Positions 30,021 through 40,957 of a stretch of 64,000 bases of DNA are shown here, piece after piece. The position numbers and the translations under genes are program-made. The stretch comes from Aminobacter aganoensis (GTDB lineage: Bacteria; Pseudomonadota; Alphaproteobacteria; Rhizobiales; Rhizobiaceae): positions 98,775 to 162,774 of the forward strand of contig NZ_JACHOU010000011.1 in the NCBI RefSeq assembly GCF_014206975.1, given 5' to 3'. Under the pieces are notes generated by a model, which was not told the DNA's origin, did no database searches, and saw only the letters and a program-made list of their open reading frames with translations. Position 1 is the first letter of the stretch, and each line of letters opens with the position of its first letter.

Positions 30021-30674
30021 ATGAACATGAACCCAAACACGCCGCCCAATCGCTGCCGCATCGTGCTGATTGCGCCGCCCTCGGTGCCGCCGCAGGATGT
30101 CGAGGCCGCACTTGCCGGTGGCGACGTCGCTTCGCTCATTCTCCCCGCCGAGGGCGCCGATGAGGTGTCGTTCCAGGCCTTCGCCGAAAAGGTTGCCGCA
30201 GCGGCACGCGAGGCCGGCGTGGCCGTGGTCGTCGCCGGCGACACCCGCGTCGCCGGCCGCATCCATGCCGATGGCATCCATGTCGAGGGCAAGAAGGCGG
30301 ATCTCGCCGAGGCCGTCGAGCATTACCAGGAGCGCATGATGGTCGGCGTCGGCGGCGCCAAGACGCGCGACGACGCGCTCGAACTGGGCGAGGAGCGTCC
30401 CGACTACATCTTCTTCGGGCGGTTCGGCTACGACAACAAGCCCGACCCGCATTCGCGCAATCTCTCGCTTGGCCAGTGGTGGGCCGAGATGATCGAGATC
30501 CCGTGCATCGTCATGGCCGGTTCGGACCTCGCCTCCGTCGGGGTGGTGGCTGCGACGGGCGTGGAATTCGTCGCGCTGTCGTCGGCGGTGTTCGGCGAAG
30601 GCATCGATCCGCGCGAGGCGGTGGCTCGCGCCAATGCGCTGCTCGACGAGACGGCGCCGCATTTCGAGGGTTGA
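30021..30674 (+). CDS. Divergent thiamine-phosphate synthase (ThiE)-like protein
   Basis: The 217-residue protein has a TIM-barrel similar to ThiE, with ADGIHVEG near residue 85, VGVGGAKTRDDALELGE near 110 and DYIFFGRFGYDNKPDPH near 130. A phosphate-binding end lies in GVEFVALSSAVFGEG. Canonical ThiE residues are altered: the N-terminal QxRxK motif is missing, the ND pair reads GDT, and the T-x-TK loop is absent. It may therefore use another substrate. No TPP riboswitch-like sequence is seen upstream. The next gene starts two bases after its stop. Confidence 0.7.
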   Translation: MNMNPNTPPNRCRIVLIAPPSVPPQDVEAALAGGDVASLILPAEGADEVSFQAFAEKVAAAAREAGVAVVVAGDTRVAGRIHADGIHVEGKKADLAEAVEHYQERMMVGVGGAKTRDDALELGEERPDYIFFGRFGYDNKPDPHSRNLSLGQWWAEMIEIPCIVMAGSDLASVGVVAATGVEFVALSSAVFGEGIDPREAVARANALLDETAPHFEG

Positions 30675-30676
30675 CG

Positions 30677-31786
30677 ATGGACCGTTCGCGCTTCCTTGCC
30701 GCACTTCTGTGCCTGGGTTTCGGGCTCGAGCCCGCGATTGCCGTCGAAAGCGCGCCGGTCACACCGTCCGACCAGGGTGCGGTTCCTTCGCTTGGCAAAC
30801 CTGTCGACATCGTCGACCCCAGTCGCTTCGGACCCGCGCCGACGCCGGAGGCGATCCCTGCCTTGCAGCCGGCTCCCGCTGCTCCCGGTGTGCCGGATCT
30901 CGGCGCCAATCCGGCGACCAGGGCGCCCGACGGCATCGATCCCAACCGTTTCGGCGGCAAGCACTCGGACGAGGCCTATGGCGCCTTCCAGCGCGGGCTC
31001 TACAAGACGGCCTACAATCTGGCGCTGCCGCGGGCCGAAGCGGGTGACTCCGCTGCCCAGACGCTGATCGCCGAGATCCTGTCGCGCGGCCTGGGCGTGG
31101 CGCGCAACGATTCCGAGGCGGCCAAATGGTACGAGCGCGCCGCCGAGCAGGGCGTTCCCGAAGCCCAGTTCCAGTATGCGCTGCTGCTGCTCGACGGAAA
31201 ATACGTCACCCGCGACGACAAGGCTGCCAACGCGCTGATGCAGGCGGCGGCCGAGGCCGGCAACCGGCTCGCCCAGTTCAACTATGCCCAGATGCTGGTG
31301 CAGCGCGAGCCCGGCGGCCGGGGCCTGGAGAAGGCCGTGCCCTATTACGAACGGGCCGCGGCGACCGGACTTGCCGACGCGCAATATGCGATGGCCCAGG
31401 TGCTTGCCAACGGCGTCGGCGGCAAGCTGCGCGACGACAAGCAGGCGCGCATGATGCTCGTGCGCGCGGCGCGCCAGAACTATGACACCGCCCAGTTCGA
31501 TCTTGGCCTGTGGATGGCCGACGGTCGCGGCGGCGACCGCGACCTGAAGTCGGCCTTCGGCTGGATGAAGCTCGCCGCCGACAGCGGCAATGTCGCGGCG
31601 CAGAACCGGCTTGCCAAGTTCTACATGGGCGGCATCGGCATCGATCCCGATCCGATCCTCGCCGGGGCGTGGTACATCAATGCCCGCCGCGCCGGTCTCA
31701 ACGATCCCGAGATGGACGACTTCCTGCGCGGCCTGACCGACGTCGAGATGAAACAGGCGCTGGAGCGCGCCAACCGCATCCGCTGA
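30677..31786 (+). CDS. Exported Sel1-repeat protein
   Basis: The 369-residue product has a signal peptide (MDRSRFLAALLCLGFGLEPAIA) and a Pro/Ala-rich linker to about residue 95. At least five Sel1-type repeats follow, with the A-x-x-Y-x-x-A/G pattern (AKWYERAAEQGVPEAQFQYA, AVPYYERAAATGLADAQYAM, AFGWMKLAADSGNVAAQNRL). Sel1 arrays are protein-binding scaffolds, often in envelope or secretion functions. It begins two bases after the ThiE-like stop, so the two genes are coupled. Confidence 0.85.
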   Translation: MDRSRFLAALLCLGFGLEPAIAVESAPVTPSDQGAVPSLGKPVDIVDPSRFGPAPTPEAIPALQPAPAAPGVPDLGANPATRAPDGIDPNRFGGKHSDEAYGAFQRGLYKTAYNLALPRAEAGDSAAQTLIAEILSRGLGVARNDSEAAKWYERAAEQGVPEAQFQYALLLLDGKYVTRDDKAANALMQAAAEAGNRLAQFNYAQMLVQREPGGRGLEKAVPYYERAAATGLADAQYAMAQVLANGVGGKLRDDKQARMMLVRAARQNYDTAQFDLGLWMADGRGGDRDLKSAFGWMKLAADSGNVAAQNRLAKFYMGGIGIDPDPILAGAWYINARRAGLNDPEMDDFLRGLTDVEMKQALERANRIR

Positions 31787-31890
31787 GATCAGCGATAATC
31801 GCGACTTCTCTTGCCTAAAAAGCCATTTTGTGGTCTTGGAGGCGCCGATAGCGCCCCTTCCGGCGCAAACCTCTCTTCCGGAATCCAATC

Positions 31891-32457
31891 ATGGCCAAGA
31901 TCAACGGCAACGAAATCCGTCCCGGCAACGTCATCGAGCATGACGGCGGCCTCTGGGTGGCGGTCAGGACCAATCACGTCAAGCCCGGCAAGGGCGGCGC
32001 CTACAACCAGGTCGAGCTGAAGAACCTCATCAACGGCACCAAGCTCAACGAACGCTTCCGCTCGGCCGAGACGGTCGAAAAGGTCCGCCTCGAGCAGAAG
32101 GACTTCTCGTTCCTGTACGAACAGGGCGACGCGCTGGTGTTCATGGACACCGCAAGCTACGAGCAGCTCGAACTGCTCAAGGATTTCGTCGGCGACCGTG
32201 CCGCCTTCCTGCAGGATGGCATGATGGTCACGGTCGAGCTCTATGACGAGCGCCCGATCGGCATCGCGCTGCCCGACCAGGTGACGCTGACGATCACCGA
32301 GGCCGACCCGGTGGTGAAGGGTCAGACGGCCGCTTCGTCCTACAAGCCGGCCGTGCTCGAAAACGGCGTCCGCGTTCTGGTGCCGCCCTTCATCTCGTCG
32401 GGCGAGCGCATCATCGTCGATACCAACGAGATCACCTACGTCCGCCGCGCGGATTGA
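31891..32457 (+). CDS. efp: Elongation factor P
   Basis: EF-P relieves ribosome stalling at polyproline stretches. The 188-residue protein has the three beta-barrel domains of the family. The modified-lysine loop [18 protein letters not shown] is near residue 30, and the C-terminal signature begins [18 protein letters not shown]. The length is standard. The ATG at 31891 is clear. The next gene begins 25 bases later, so a shared transcript is likely. Confidence 0.97.
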   Translation: MAKINGNEIRPGNVIEHDGGLWVAVRTNHVKPGKGGAYNQVELKNLINGTKLNERFRSAETVEKVRLEQKDFSFLYEQGDALVFMDTASYEQLELLKDFVGDRAAFLQDGMMVTVELYDERPIGIALPDQVTLTITEADPVVKGQTAASSYKPAVLENGVRVLVPPFISSGERIIVDTNEITYVRRAD

Positions 32458-32482
32458 GCACGGCAACGGAGAGTTCCAGATC

Positions 32483-33283
32483 ATGGCGCGTTCAGCGATC
32501 CTAAATGTCATGGTGCAGGCCGCCATGAAGGCCGGCCGCTCGCTGGCTCGCGACTTCGGCGAAGTGCAGAACCTGCAGGTCTCGCTCAAGGGCCCGGGCG
32601 ACTATGTCAGCCAGGCCGACCGCAAGGCCGAAGACATCCTGTTTGCCGAGCTGTCGAAGGCCCGTGCGGGCTACGGCTTCCTGATGGAAGAGCGTGGCGT
32701 CGTCGCCGGCGAGGACGACCAGCACCGCTGGATCGTCGATCCGCTCGACGGCACCACCAACTTCCTGCACGGCATTCCGGTGTTTTCGATTTCGATCGCG
32801 CTGGAACGCCAGGGCCAGATCGTCGCCGCGGTGGTCTACAACCCGGCGATGGACGAGCTCTACACCGCCGAACGCGGTGGCGGTGCCTTCCTCAATGACC
32901 GCCGCCTGCGCGTCTCGGGCCGGACTAAGCTTTCGGATGCGGTCATCGGCTGCGGCGTGCCGCATCTCGGCCGCGGCCACCACGGCAACTTCCTGCTCGA
33001 ACTGCGCAACGTCATGGGCGAAGTCGCGGGCATCCGCCGGCTCGGCTCGGCGGCGCTCGACCTGGCCTATGTCGCTGCCGGCCGCATGGACGGCTTCTGG
33101 GAGACGGCGCTGTCGCCCTGGGACGTCGCAGCCGGCATCCTCCTGGTGCGTGAGGCCGGTGGCTTCGTCTCCGACGACAAGGGTGGCCAGGACATGCTCG
33201 ATGGCGGCTCGATCGTCGTCGGCAACGAGACCATCCACCGCGCGCTTCTCAAGACCCTGAAGAAGCCGGTCACGCCGCGCTGA
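32483..33283 (+). CDS. suhB: Inositol monophosphatase family protein (SuhB type)
   Basis: The 266-residue enzyme has the metal-binding motif WIVDPLDGTTNFLHGIPVFS near residue 80. The upstream glutamate lies in FLMEERG near 65, and the C-terminal motif WETALSPWDVAAG is near 210. These define the Li-sensitive inositol monophosphatase fold. In bacteria SuhB also helps rRNA transcription antitermination, but that role cannot be read from sequence. It follows efp by 25 bases. Confidence 0.92.
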   Translation: MARSAILNVMVQAAMKAGRSLARDFGEVQNLQVSLKGPGDYVSQADRKAEDILFAELSKARAGYGFLMEERGVVAGEDDQHRWIVDPLDGTTNFLHGIPVFSISIALERQGQIVAAVVYNPAMDELYTAERGGGAFLNDRRLRVSGRTKLSDAVIGCGVPHLGRGHHGNFLLELRNVMGEVAGIRRLGSAALDLAYVAAGRMDGFWETALSPWDVAAGILLVREAGGFVSDDKGGQDMLDGGSIVVGNETIHRALLKTLKKPVTPR

Positions 33284-33355
33284 TCCGCCGCGCGGCGCGC
33301 TGCTTGCGCTTCGTGCCTGCGCCTGCCCATATTAGGGAGGGCGCAGGGACGAACG

Positions 33356-34045
33356 ATGACGGACAATCTCCGCAAGCCTGAGACAGCTGTGCCCTTCATC
33401 GGGCGCTACAGCCATTCGCGTGCCGAACTCATCGCCGACGGCGTGGTCCACGCGATCGGCATCCTGCTCGCCGTCGGCGCCGGTTCGGTGCTGCTTTCGA
33501 TCTCCGCATTCTACACTGCCACCGGCGAGTACCTCGCCGCCGTGGTTTTCGTCGTGGCGCTGCTGACCGTGCTTTCGGTGTCGTGCGCCTACAATCTGTG
33601 GCCGATCTCGCCGGCCAAGTGGGTGCTGCGCCGCTTTGACCATGCCGGCATCTATCTGCTGATCGCCGCCACCTACACGCCGTTCCTCGTCCAGCTCGAC
33701 GATCATGTCACGGCCGGCTGGATGGCGGGCATCGTCTGGTCGGCGGCCATCGCCGGCATGGCGATCAAGCTGTTCCTGCCCGGCAGGCTCGACCGGCTGG
33801 CGATCGCCTTCTACCTCGCCATGGGCTGGAGCGGCGTCGTCATCCTGCGGCCGCTGGTGGCAACGCTGCCTTCGGCGACGCTGTGGCTGCTGTTTGCCGG
33901 CGGCATGGTCTATTCCTGCGGCGTGATCTTCTATGCCTGGCAGCGGCTGCGTTTCCAGAGCGCGCTCTGGCATGGCTTCGTCATCACCGGGGCGGGCCTG
34001 CATGTCGCGGCGATGATCGACCTTCTGGTGGTCGCGCGGCTGTGA
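33356..34045 (+). CDS. Hemolysin III (HlyIII/YqfA) family membrane protein
   Basis: The 229-residue protein belongs to the PAQR/HlyIII family, with about seven transmembrane helices. It has family motifs HSRAELIADGVVHAIGI near the start, YLLIAATYTPFL near residue 100, and a final histidine-containing helix AGLHVAAMIDLL. The conserved Ser, Asp and His residues form a possible zinc hydrolase site known in the family. The cellular role is unknown. Confidence 0.85.
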   Translation: MTDNLRKPETAVPFIGRYSHSRAELIADGVVHAIGILLAVGAGSVLLSISAFYTATGEYLAAVVFVVALLTVLSVSCAYNLWPISPAKWVLRRFDHAGIYLLIAATYTPFLVQLDDHVTAGWMAGIVWSAAIAGMAIKLFLPGRLDRLAIAFYLAMGWSGVVILRPLVATLPSATLWLLFAGGMVYSCGVIFYAWQRLRFQSALWHGFVITGAGLHVAAMIDLLVVARL

Positions 34046-34240
34046 TCGCGGGACGATGCGCGCCACGAAGCGCAAGCGTCTTTCATTTTCGTCACATTTC
34101 CGCTTACAGTCGTGGTCCACTAACGCGTCGGTGCAACTTCACGAAAGCACCATGCGTGGATTGAAAGCGGCGAAGCGTCCTTTGCGTGTCCGGATGGATG
34201 TGCGACGCCTTGGTCGCGCGGAACTGGAACCGGGGCGCCG

Positions 34241-35260
34241 ATGTCATTCTTGAAATCTCTCGGAGTAGGCAAGGGCTCCGATGTGCTCAACTACGATCCG
34301 CATCGCCTGTCCAGTCCGCAGGTGTTCCTGCTGACGATGATCATCTTCCTGGCGATCGTCGCCTTCATCGCGGCGATCCTGACACGGCAGATTTCCAACG
34401 CCTTCGTCACCAATCCCGGGCTCAACGGGCTGATCATCGGCGTGCTCGTCGTCGGCATCGGCCTCGCCTTCGTCCAGGTCGGACGCCTGTTCCGCGAAGT
34501 GCGCTGGATCAATTCCTTCCGGGCCGGCTCGGAAGTCACCGAACCGGTGCTTTTGGCGCCGATGAAGGCGATGCTCGGCCGGTCGTCGTCGATGGCGTTC
34601 TCGACCAGTTCGATGCGGACGATGCTCGATTCGATCGCCACCCGCCTCGACGAAAGCCGCGACGTCTCGCGCTATCTCGTTGGCCTGCTCGTCTTCCTCG
34701 GCCTGCTCGGCACGTTCTGGGGCCTTCTCGAAACCATCGGTTCGATCGGCGACACCATCCAGTCGCTCGATCCCGGCACGGGCGATGCGGCCGCTGTGCT
34801 GGAAGCGCTGAAGGCGGGGCTCGCAGCGCCGCTGCAAGGCATGGGCACGGCGTTCTCGTCGTCGCTGTTCGGCCTGTCCGGCTCGCTGGTGCTGGGGTTC
34901 CTCGACCTTCAGGCCGGCCGCGCCCAGACGCGTTTCTATACCGAACTGGAAAACTGGCTGTCGACCGTCACCGACCTGTCCTCCGACATCGTCGTCGCCG
35001 ACGCCAAGAACGGCTCCACGGACGAGATCAGGGCGCTCAGCGAGCGCCTGCGCAACATGCAGGAGCAAGGTGGGTCGAACCCGCGCATCGCCGCCGCCAT
35101 GGCCAGCCTCGCCGACGGCATCTCCGGCCTGGTCAAGAACATGCGCAGCGAACAGCAGATCATGCGCGACTGGGTCGAGGCCCAGTCCGACGAGCAGAAG
35201 GCGATGCGCAGCACGCTCGAAAAGATCGCCGACGCCCTCAAGAAAGAGGGAGTCCACTAA
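34241..35260 (+). CDS. MotA/TolQ/ExbB-type proton channel protein
   Basis: The 339-residue protein has N-terminal helices (VFLLTMIIFLAIVAFIAAIL and LIIGVLVVGIGLAFVQVG). The conserved channel pair follows: YLVGLLVFLGLLGTFWGLL near residue 150 and a second core helix GMGTAFSSSLFGLSGSLVLG near 205. After that comes a soluble tail of about 110 residues. It is unlike MotA, TolQ and ExbB in the tail. The neighbouring gene starts on the next base and encodes the OmpA/MotB-like partner, so both likely form one stator-type complex. Confidence 0.8.
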   Translation: MSFLKSLGVGKGSDVLNYDPHRLSSPQVFLLTMIIFLAIVAFIAAILTRQISNAFVTNPGLNGLIIGVLVVGIGLAFVQVGRLFREVRWINSFRAGSEVTEPVLLAPMKAMLGRSSSMAFSTSSMRTMLDSIATRLDESRDVSRYLVGLLVFLGLLGTFWGLLETIGSIGDTIQSLDPGTGDAAAVLEALKAGLAAPLQGMGTAFSSSLFGLSGSLVLGFLDLQAGRAQTRFYTELENWLSTVTDLSSDIVVADAKNGSTDEIRALSERLRNMQEQGGSNPRIAAAMASLADGISGLVKNMRSEQQIMRDWVEAQSDEQKAMRSTLEKIADALKKEGVH

Positions 35261-36292
35261 GTGGCTCTGGCGCGTGGGCGGCGGGGCGACCGCCGCATCG
35301 ACTATTGGCCGGGTTTCGTCGACGCGCTGTCGACGCTGCTTCTGGCGATCATGTTCCTGCTCTCGGTTTTCGTGCTGGCGCAGTTCCTGCTCAGCCGCGA
35401 GATCTCCGGCAAGGACGAGGTGCTGACCCGGCTCAACTCGCAGATCAACGAGCTGACGCAGCTGCTGGCGCTGGAAAAGTCCAACTCGCAGGACGTTGAG
35501 GACACGCTGGCCGATCTCCAGGCGTCGCTGTCGGCCGCCGAGAGCGAAAAGAGCCGGCTCGAACAGCTGTTGTCCCAGGGATCAGGCGCCGGCGCCGAGG
35601 CTACGGCGCGGATCGGTTCGCTGACCGGCGAGCTCGACAGCGAGCGCCAGATCAGCCAGCGCGCACTCAGCCAGGTAGAACTGCTCAACCAGCAGATCGC
35701 CGCCCTGCGGCGCCAGATCGGCGCGCTCGAGGAAGCGCTCAACGCTTCGGAAACCCGGGACAAGGAATCCAACACCAAGATCGCCGATCTCGGCCGTCGC
35801 CTGAACGTGGCGCTGGCCCAGCGCGTGCAGGAACTCAACCGCTACCGCTCCGACTTCTTCGGCCGCCTGCGCGAGATCCTGTCCGACCGCGAAAACATCC
35901 GCATCGTCGGCGACCGTTTCGTGTTCCAGTCGGAAGTGCTGTTTCCGACGGGGTCCGAGCAGATCAACGATGCGGGCCGGGGCGAGATGAAGAAGCTCGC
36001 CGATGCCATCCTCGAGCTGCAGAAGGAAATCCCGCCGGAGATCAACTGGGTGCTGCGCGTCGACGGCCACACCGACAACATCCCGCTGTCCGGCACCGGG
36101 CGCTACCGTGACAACTGGGAGCTTTCCTCGGCGCGCTCGACGTCGGTGGTGAAGTTCCTGATCGAGAATGGCGTGCCGGCCAATCGTCTCGTCGCGGCCG
36201 GCTTCGGCGAGTTCCAGCCGCTGGACGAAAGCGGCACCGACGAAGCGCGCTCCAGGAATCGACGCATCGAGCTCAAGCTCACCGAGCGGTAA
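35261..36292 (+). CDS. OmpA/MotB-like peptidoglycan-binding partner of the proton channel
   Basis: The 343-residue protein has one transmembrane helix (LLLAIMFLLSVFVLAQFLL) near residue 30. A long coiled coil spans about residues 50-190, with many Glu/Leu/Ala heptads. The C-terminal OmpA-like domain has FPTGSEQINDAGRGEM, VDGHTDNIPLSG and ARSRNRRIELKL. Its start is GTG at 35261, directly after the TAA of the channel gene, which indicates tight translational coupling. It resembles MotB and ZorB in plan, but the coiled coil is longer. Confidence 0.85.
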   Translation: MALARGRRGDRRIDYWPGFVDALSTLLLAIMFLLSVFVLAQFLLSREISGKDEVLTRLNSQINELTQLLALEKSNSQDVEDTLADLQASLSAAESEKSRLEQLLSQGSGAGAEATARIGSLTGELDSERQISQRALSQVELLNQQIAALRRQIGALEEALNASETRDKESNTKIADLGRRLNVALAQRVQELNRYRSDFFGRLREILSDRENIRIVGDRFVFQSEVLFPTGSEQINDAGRGEMKKLADAILELQKEIPPEINWVLRVDGHTDNIPLSGTGRYRDNWELSSARSTSVVKFLIENGVPANRLVAAGFGEFQPLDESGTDEARSRNRRIELKLTER

Positions 36293-36555
36293 GTCCGCAG
36301 GCGGGCTCGGTCTCAAAATTTCGTGTGCGAAAAGCCTGCCTCATCCGGGGCGGCGGTGCGGCATTGGCCGCGCGATTGTGGCGGGCCAAGATTATCTTTT
36401 CTTAATTGGGCTTCCCGGCGGCGCGAACCTAGACTCCAGCCGCAGTCCGGGAACCGCCGGCGATGACGTCCAGTCGCGACACGACGGAACTTGACGGGCT
36501 GCGATCGACGGGACGCCGCGCGCTAGCGGGTCCCGCAAGTTCGGGAGACGCAATC

Positions 36556-36957
36556 ATGCGCTCTTTGACCCTCAAGGCGGCGCTTGCCGCATTCCTCGTC
36601 TCGGCTCCTTTCGCTTCGGCCCTGGCAGCGCCGATGCATGAGCCGCATTTCCGTTCGTCGGACCATGACGACAGCGACGCACCTGCGCCCACGACCTATG
36701 CCATCGGCGGACAGCTCAGCGCCGTACTCAACGATCTGCGCGACGCCGACGCACGCATCGCATCCGATCGCCAGCTGAAGCTGATCACGCCGGCACAGGC
36801 CCGCGGTCTGGCAGCGCAGGCGGCGGCGATTCGCAAGGAAGCGGTCGCAGGTTCTAAGCATGACGGCGGCATGATCCCGGCGGGCGAATACCACCAGCTG
36901 ATGGCGCGGATCTCCGGCCTGGACGATCAGGTCGGCCAGGACGCCTTCCGCGGCTGA
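36556..36957 (+). CDS. Small exported protein of unknown function
   Basis: The 133-residue product has a signal peptide (MRSLTLKAALAAFLVSAPFASALA) and a His/Asp-rich stretch (PHFRSSDHDDSDAP) near residue 35. A helical region follows with two long amphipathic helices (GGQLSAVLNDLRDADARIAS and TPAQARGLAAQAAAIRKEA). The ATG at 36556 follows GGGAG. I recognise no family. The His/Asp cluster could bind metal, but this is speculation. Confidence 0.65.
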   Translation: MRSLTLKAALAAFLVSAPFASALAAPMHEPHFRSSDHDDSDAPAPTTYAIGGQLSAVLNDLRDADARIASDRQLKLITPAQARGLAAQAAAIRKEAVAGSKHDGGMIPAGEYHQLMARISGLDDQVGQDAFRG

Positions 36958-37014
36958 TCCTGCTGTTGTTCTTGTCGGGCGTCCCCGGTCGGGGGCGCCT
37001 GGCTTTGCGTCCGG

Positions 37015-37368
37015 CTACCAGCCGATCCACAGCGCGGCGAGCGCCAGTGCTGCCGGCACGGCCTGGATGTAGAGGATCTTGCGGCTGACGGTCGCCGCGC
37101 CGTAAAGGCCGGCGACGACGACGCAGAGCAGGAAGAACATTTTCACCTGGAAGCCTGCCGTGCCCAGCCACAGGCCCCAGATCAGGCCGGCGACAAGGAA
37201 GCCGTTGTAGAGCCCCTGGTTGGCGGCCAGCACCTTCGAGGCGGTGGCAAAATCGGGCTTCAGGCCGAACGCCTTGTGGCCGCGCGGCGTGTCCCACAGC
37301 ACCATTTCCAGATAGACGATGTAGAGGTGGATCAGCGCCACCAGCCCGACCAGGATGTTCGCAAGCAT
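37015..37368 (-). CDS. DUF1304 family small membrane protein
   Basis: The 117-residue protein has four transmembrane helices and the family motifs VALIHLYIVYLEMVLWDTP and ANQGLYNGFLVAGLIWGL. DUF1304 proteins are predicted inner-membrane proteins of unknown role. The ATG at 37368 begins MLANILVGLVA, as in the family. The frame is open well upstream, but those codons are proline- and arginine-rich and unlike it. Confidence 0.85.
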   Translation of the reverse strand: MLANILVGLVALIHLYIVYLEMVLWDTPRGHKAFGLKPDFATASKVLAANQGLYNGFLVAGLIWGLWLGTAGFQVKMFFLLCVVVAGLYGAATVSRKILYIQAVPAALALAALWIGW

Positions 37369-37502
37369 GACCGTCCCCTTCGATTCCGGACGACTTGAGC
37401 ATGCCGGCTGCCGCACCGGCAAGTGGTGGAGCAACTGAACAGCCTTGCGAACAGGCGCGGTTTGGTATCCTCTCGCCGCGATTTTGAGACAGGGGAAAAG
37501 CA

Positions 37503-38987
<1,485 letters not shown>

Positions 38988-39064
38988 CTGATGACTTCTC
39001 TCCGCAAGTCCGGGGAGAAACATCGCCAACCGCCAGGACACAGCATCGCAAGACTTGGTTTCCT

Positions 39065-39118
39065 CGCCCCCACATAGTGGGGGAGAGGTGGCCGCGAAGC
39101 GGCCGGAGAGGGGGCTTC
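39065..39118. repeat. GC-rich palindromic intergenic element
   Basis: A CCCCCA...TGGGGG stem at 39067-39083 is followed by a second stem GGCCGC/GCGGCC at 39090-39104 and a run of G. The plan resembles the element at 2110-2256, but only one arm is present here. It lies between the M32 peptidase and the FAD dehydrogenase genes. Confidence 0.6.
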
Positions 39119-39217
39119 CAACTGCCCAACGGTACCAGACTATCGCGACTTTCCGCTTGATCTTGCCGGCCTTTGCCCGAAACTCCGCGCAACACCAAAA
39201 GACCTTGGGAGGGGCAG

Positions 39218-40873
39218 GTGGCGGATCTTGCGGATGCGATCGTGATCGGCGGCGGGCTCGCCGGCCTCGTCGCCGCGGCCGAACTCGCCGATGCCGGCAA
39301 GCGCGTCGCCATCCTCGAGCAGGAGGGCGAGAACTCGCTCGGCGGCCAGGCATTCTGGTCGCTCGGAGGGCTGTTCTTCGTCGACAGTCCCGAGCAACGC
39401 CGCATGCGCATCAGGGACAGCCGCGAGCTTGCGCTTCAGGACTGGCTGGGCTCGGCGCAGTTCGACAGGCCGGAAGACCACTGGCCGCGCAAGGTGGCCG
39501 AAGCCTTCATCGATTTTTCCTCCGGCGAGATGCGGCCGTGGCTGCATGCCCAGGGCATGCGCTGGTTTCCCGTCGTCGGCTGGGCCGAACGCGGCGGGGC
39601 TCACGCGCACGGCCACGGCAATTCGGTGCCGCGCTTCCACGTCACCTGGGGCACCGGGCCCGGCGTGCTTGTGCCCTTCCTGCGCCGTGTCGGCGAACAC
39701 GCGGCTGCCGGCCGCATCGCGCTGAAGTTCCGGCACCGGGCGAGTCGCCTCATCAAGACCAATGGAGCCGTCACCGGCGTTGCCGGCGACATGCTCGAAC
39801 CCTCCACCGTCGAGCGCGGCCAGCAGTCCGGACGCGCGGCGACCGGCGATTTCGAGTTCCACGCCGGCACGGTGATCGTCACCTCGGGCGGCATCGGCGG
39901 CGACCATGACCTCGTCCGCAAGGCATGGCCGGTCGAGCGCCTCGGTCCGGCGCCGAAGAAGATGGTGGCGGGCGTGCCGCATCATGTCGACGGCCGCATG
40001 ATCGCCATCACCGAGGCCGCCGGCGGCACCGTCATCAACCGCGATCGCATGTGGCACTATACCGAGGGTGTGACCAACTGGAATCCGATCTGGCCGAACC
40101 ATGGCATCCGCATCCTGCCGGGACCGTCGTCGCTGTGGTTCGACGCGGCTGGCGAGCGGCTGGAGGCGCCGTTCCTGCCCGGTTTCGACACGCTGGGCAC
40201 GCTCCGGCGCATCCTGTCCACCGGCCACGACTATTCCTGGTTCGTACTGACTCAGAAGATCATCAAGAAGGAGTTTGCGCTGTCGGGCTCCGAACAGAAC
40301 CCCGATCTCACCTCCGGGCGCTGGATCGAGGTGCTGAAGAGCCGCCGCGCCAGGGGCGCGCCGCCGGCGGTCGAAGCCTTCAAGCGGCATGGCGAGGATT
40401 TTGTCGTGCGCGACGATCTGCGAGACCTCGTTGCCGGCATGAACGCGCTCGCCGGCAACGACCTCATCGACCACGACCGGCTGCACGCGCAGATCGTGGC
40501 GCGCGATCGCGAGATCGACAATCCGTTCTGCAAGGACGCCCAGGTCACCGCCATTCATGGCGCGCGGCGTTATCTCGGCGACCACTTCGTGCGAACGGCC
40601 AGGCCGCACAAGATCCTCGACCCTGACAACGGCCCGCTGATCGCCGTGCGGCTCAATGTGCTGACCCGCAAGACGCTGGGCGGGCTGCACACCAATCTTG
40701 ACGGTCAGGTGCTGGACGCCACCGGCGAACCCATCCCTGGCCTCTATGCGGCGGGCGAGGTGGCAGGCTTCGGCGGCGGCGGCTACCACGGCTACAACGC
40801 ACTCGAAGGCACCTTCCTCGGCGGCTGCATCTTCTCGGGCCGCAACGCTGGAAGGCACGTCGCGCGAGGCTGA
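39218..40873 (+). CDS. FAD-dependent dehydrogenase (fumarate reductase/ketosteroid dehydrogenase-like)
   Basis: The 551-residue flavoprotein begins with the dinucleotide-binding motif AIVIGGGLAGLVAAAELADA and the acidic strand end VAILEQEG. A C-terminal flavin motif is in GLYAAGEVAGFGGGGYHGYN near residue 515. It fits the group of predicted FAD-binding dehydrogenases of about 550 residues. The substrate is unknown. The GTG at 39218 is chosen because GGGAGGGG lies directly upstream. A TTG 45 bases earlier is possible but has no ribosome site. Confidence 0.82.
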   Translation: MADLADAIVIGGGLAGLVAAAELADAGKRVAILEQEGENSLGGQAFWSLGGLFFVDSPEQRRMRIRDSRELALQDWLGSAQFDRPEDHWPRKVAEAFIDFSSGEMRPWLHAQGMRWFPVVGWAERGGAHAHGHGNSVPRFHVTWGTGPGVLVPFLRRVGEHAAAGRIALKFRHRASRLIKTNGAVTGVAGDMLEPSTVERGQQSGRAATGDFEFHAGTVIVTSGGIGGDHDLVRKAWPVERLGPAPKKMVAGVPHHVDGRMIAITEAAGGTVINRDRMWHYTEGVTNWNPIWPNHGIRILPGPSSLWFDAAGERLEAPFLPGFDTLGTLRRILSTGHDYSWFVLTQKIIKKEFALSGSEQNPDLTSGRWIEVLKSRRARGAPPAVEAFKRHGEDFVVRDDLRDLVAGMNALAGNDLIDHDRLHAQIVARDREIDNPFCKDAQVTAIHGARRYLGDHFVRTARPHKILDPDNGPLIAVRLNVLTRKTLGGLHTNLDGQVLDATGEPIPGLYAAGEVAGFGGGGYHGYNALEGTFLGGCIFSGRNAGRHVARG

Positions 40874-40957
40874 CCGCCATGATCAGGTCCGTCCATTGAC
40901 GGCATGAGCCATTTTCCCGAATGTCCGCCAACACGATCAAGCAACGAGAGTACCCCG

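Noticed and set aside
30428..31888. Minus-strand frame of 486 codons opposite the Sel1 gene
   Set aside because: It spans two well-supported plus-strand genes and has no recognisable domain.
34241..36292. A complete Zorya defence system
   Set aside because: Only a ZorA/ZorB-like pair is present. No helicase, nuclease or ZorC-like gene adjoins, so a defence role is not claimed.
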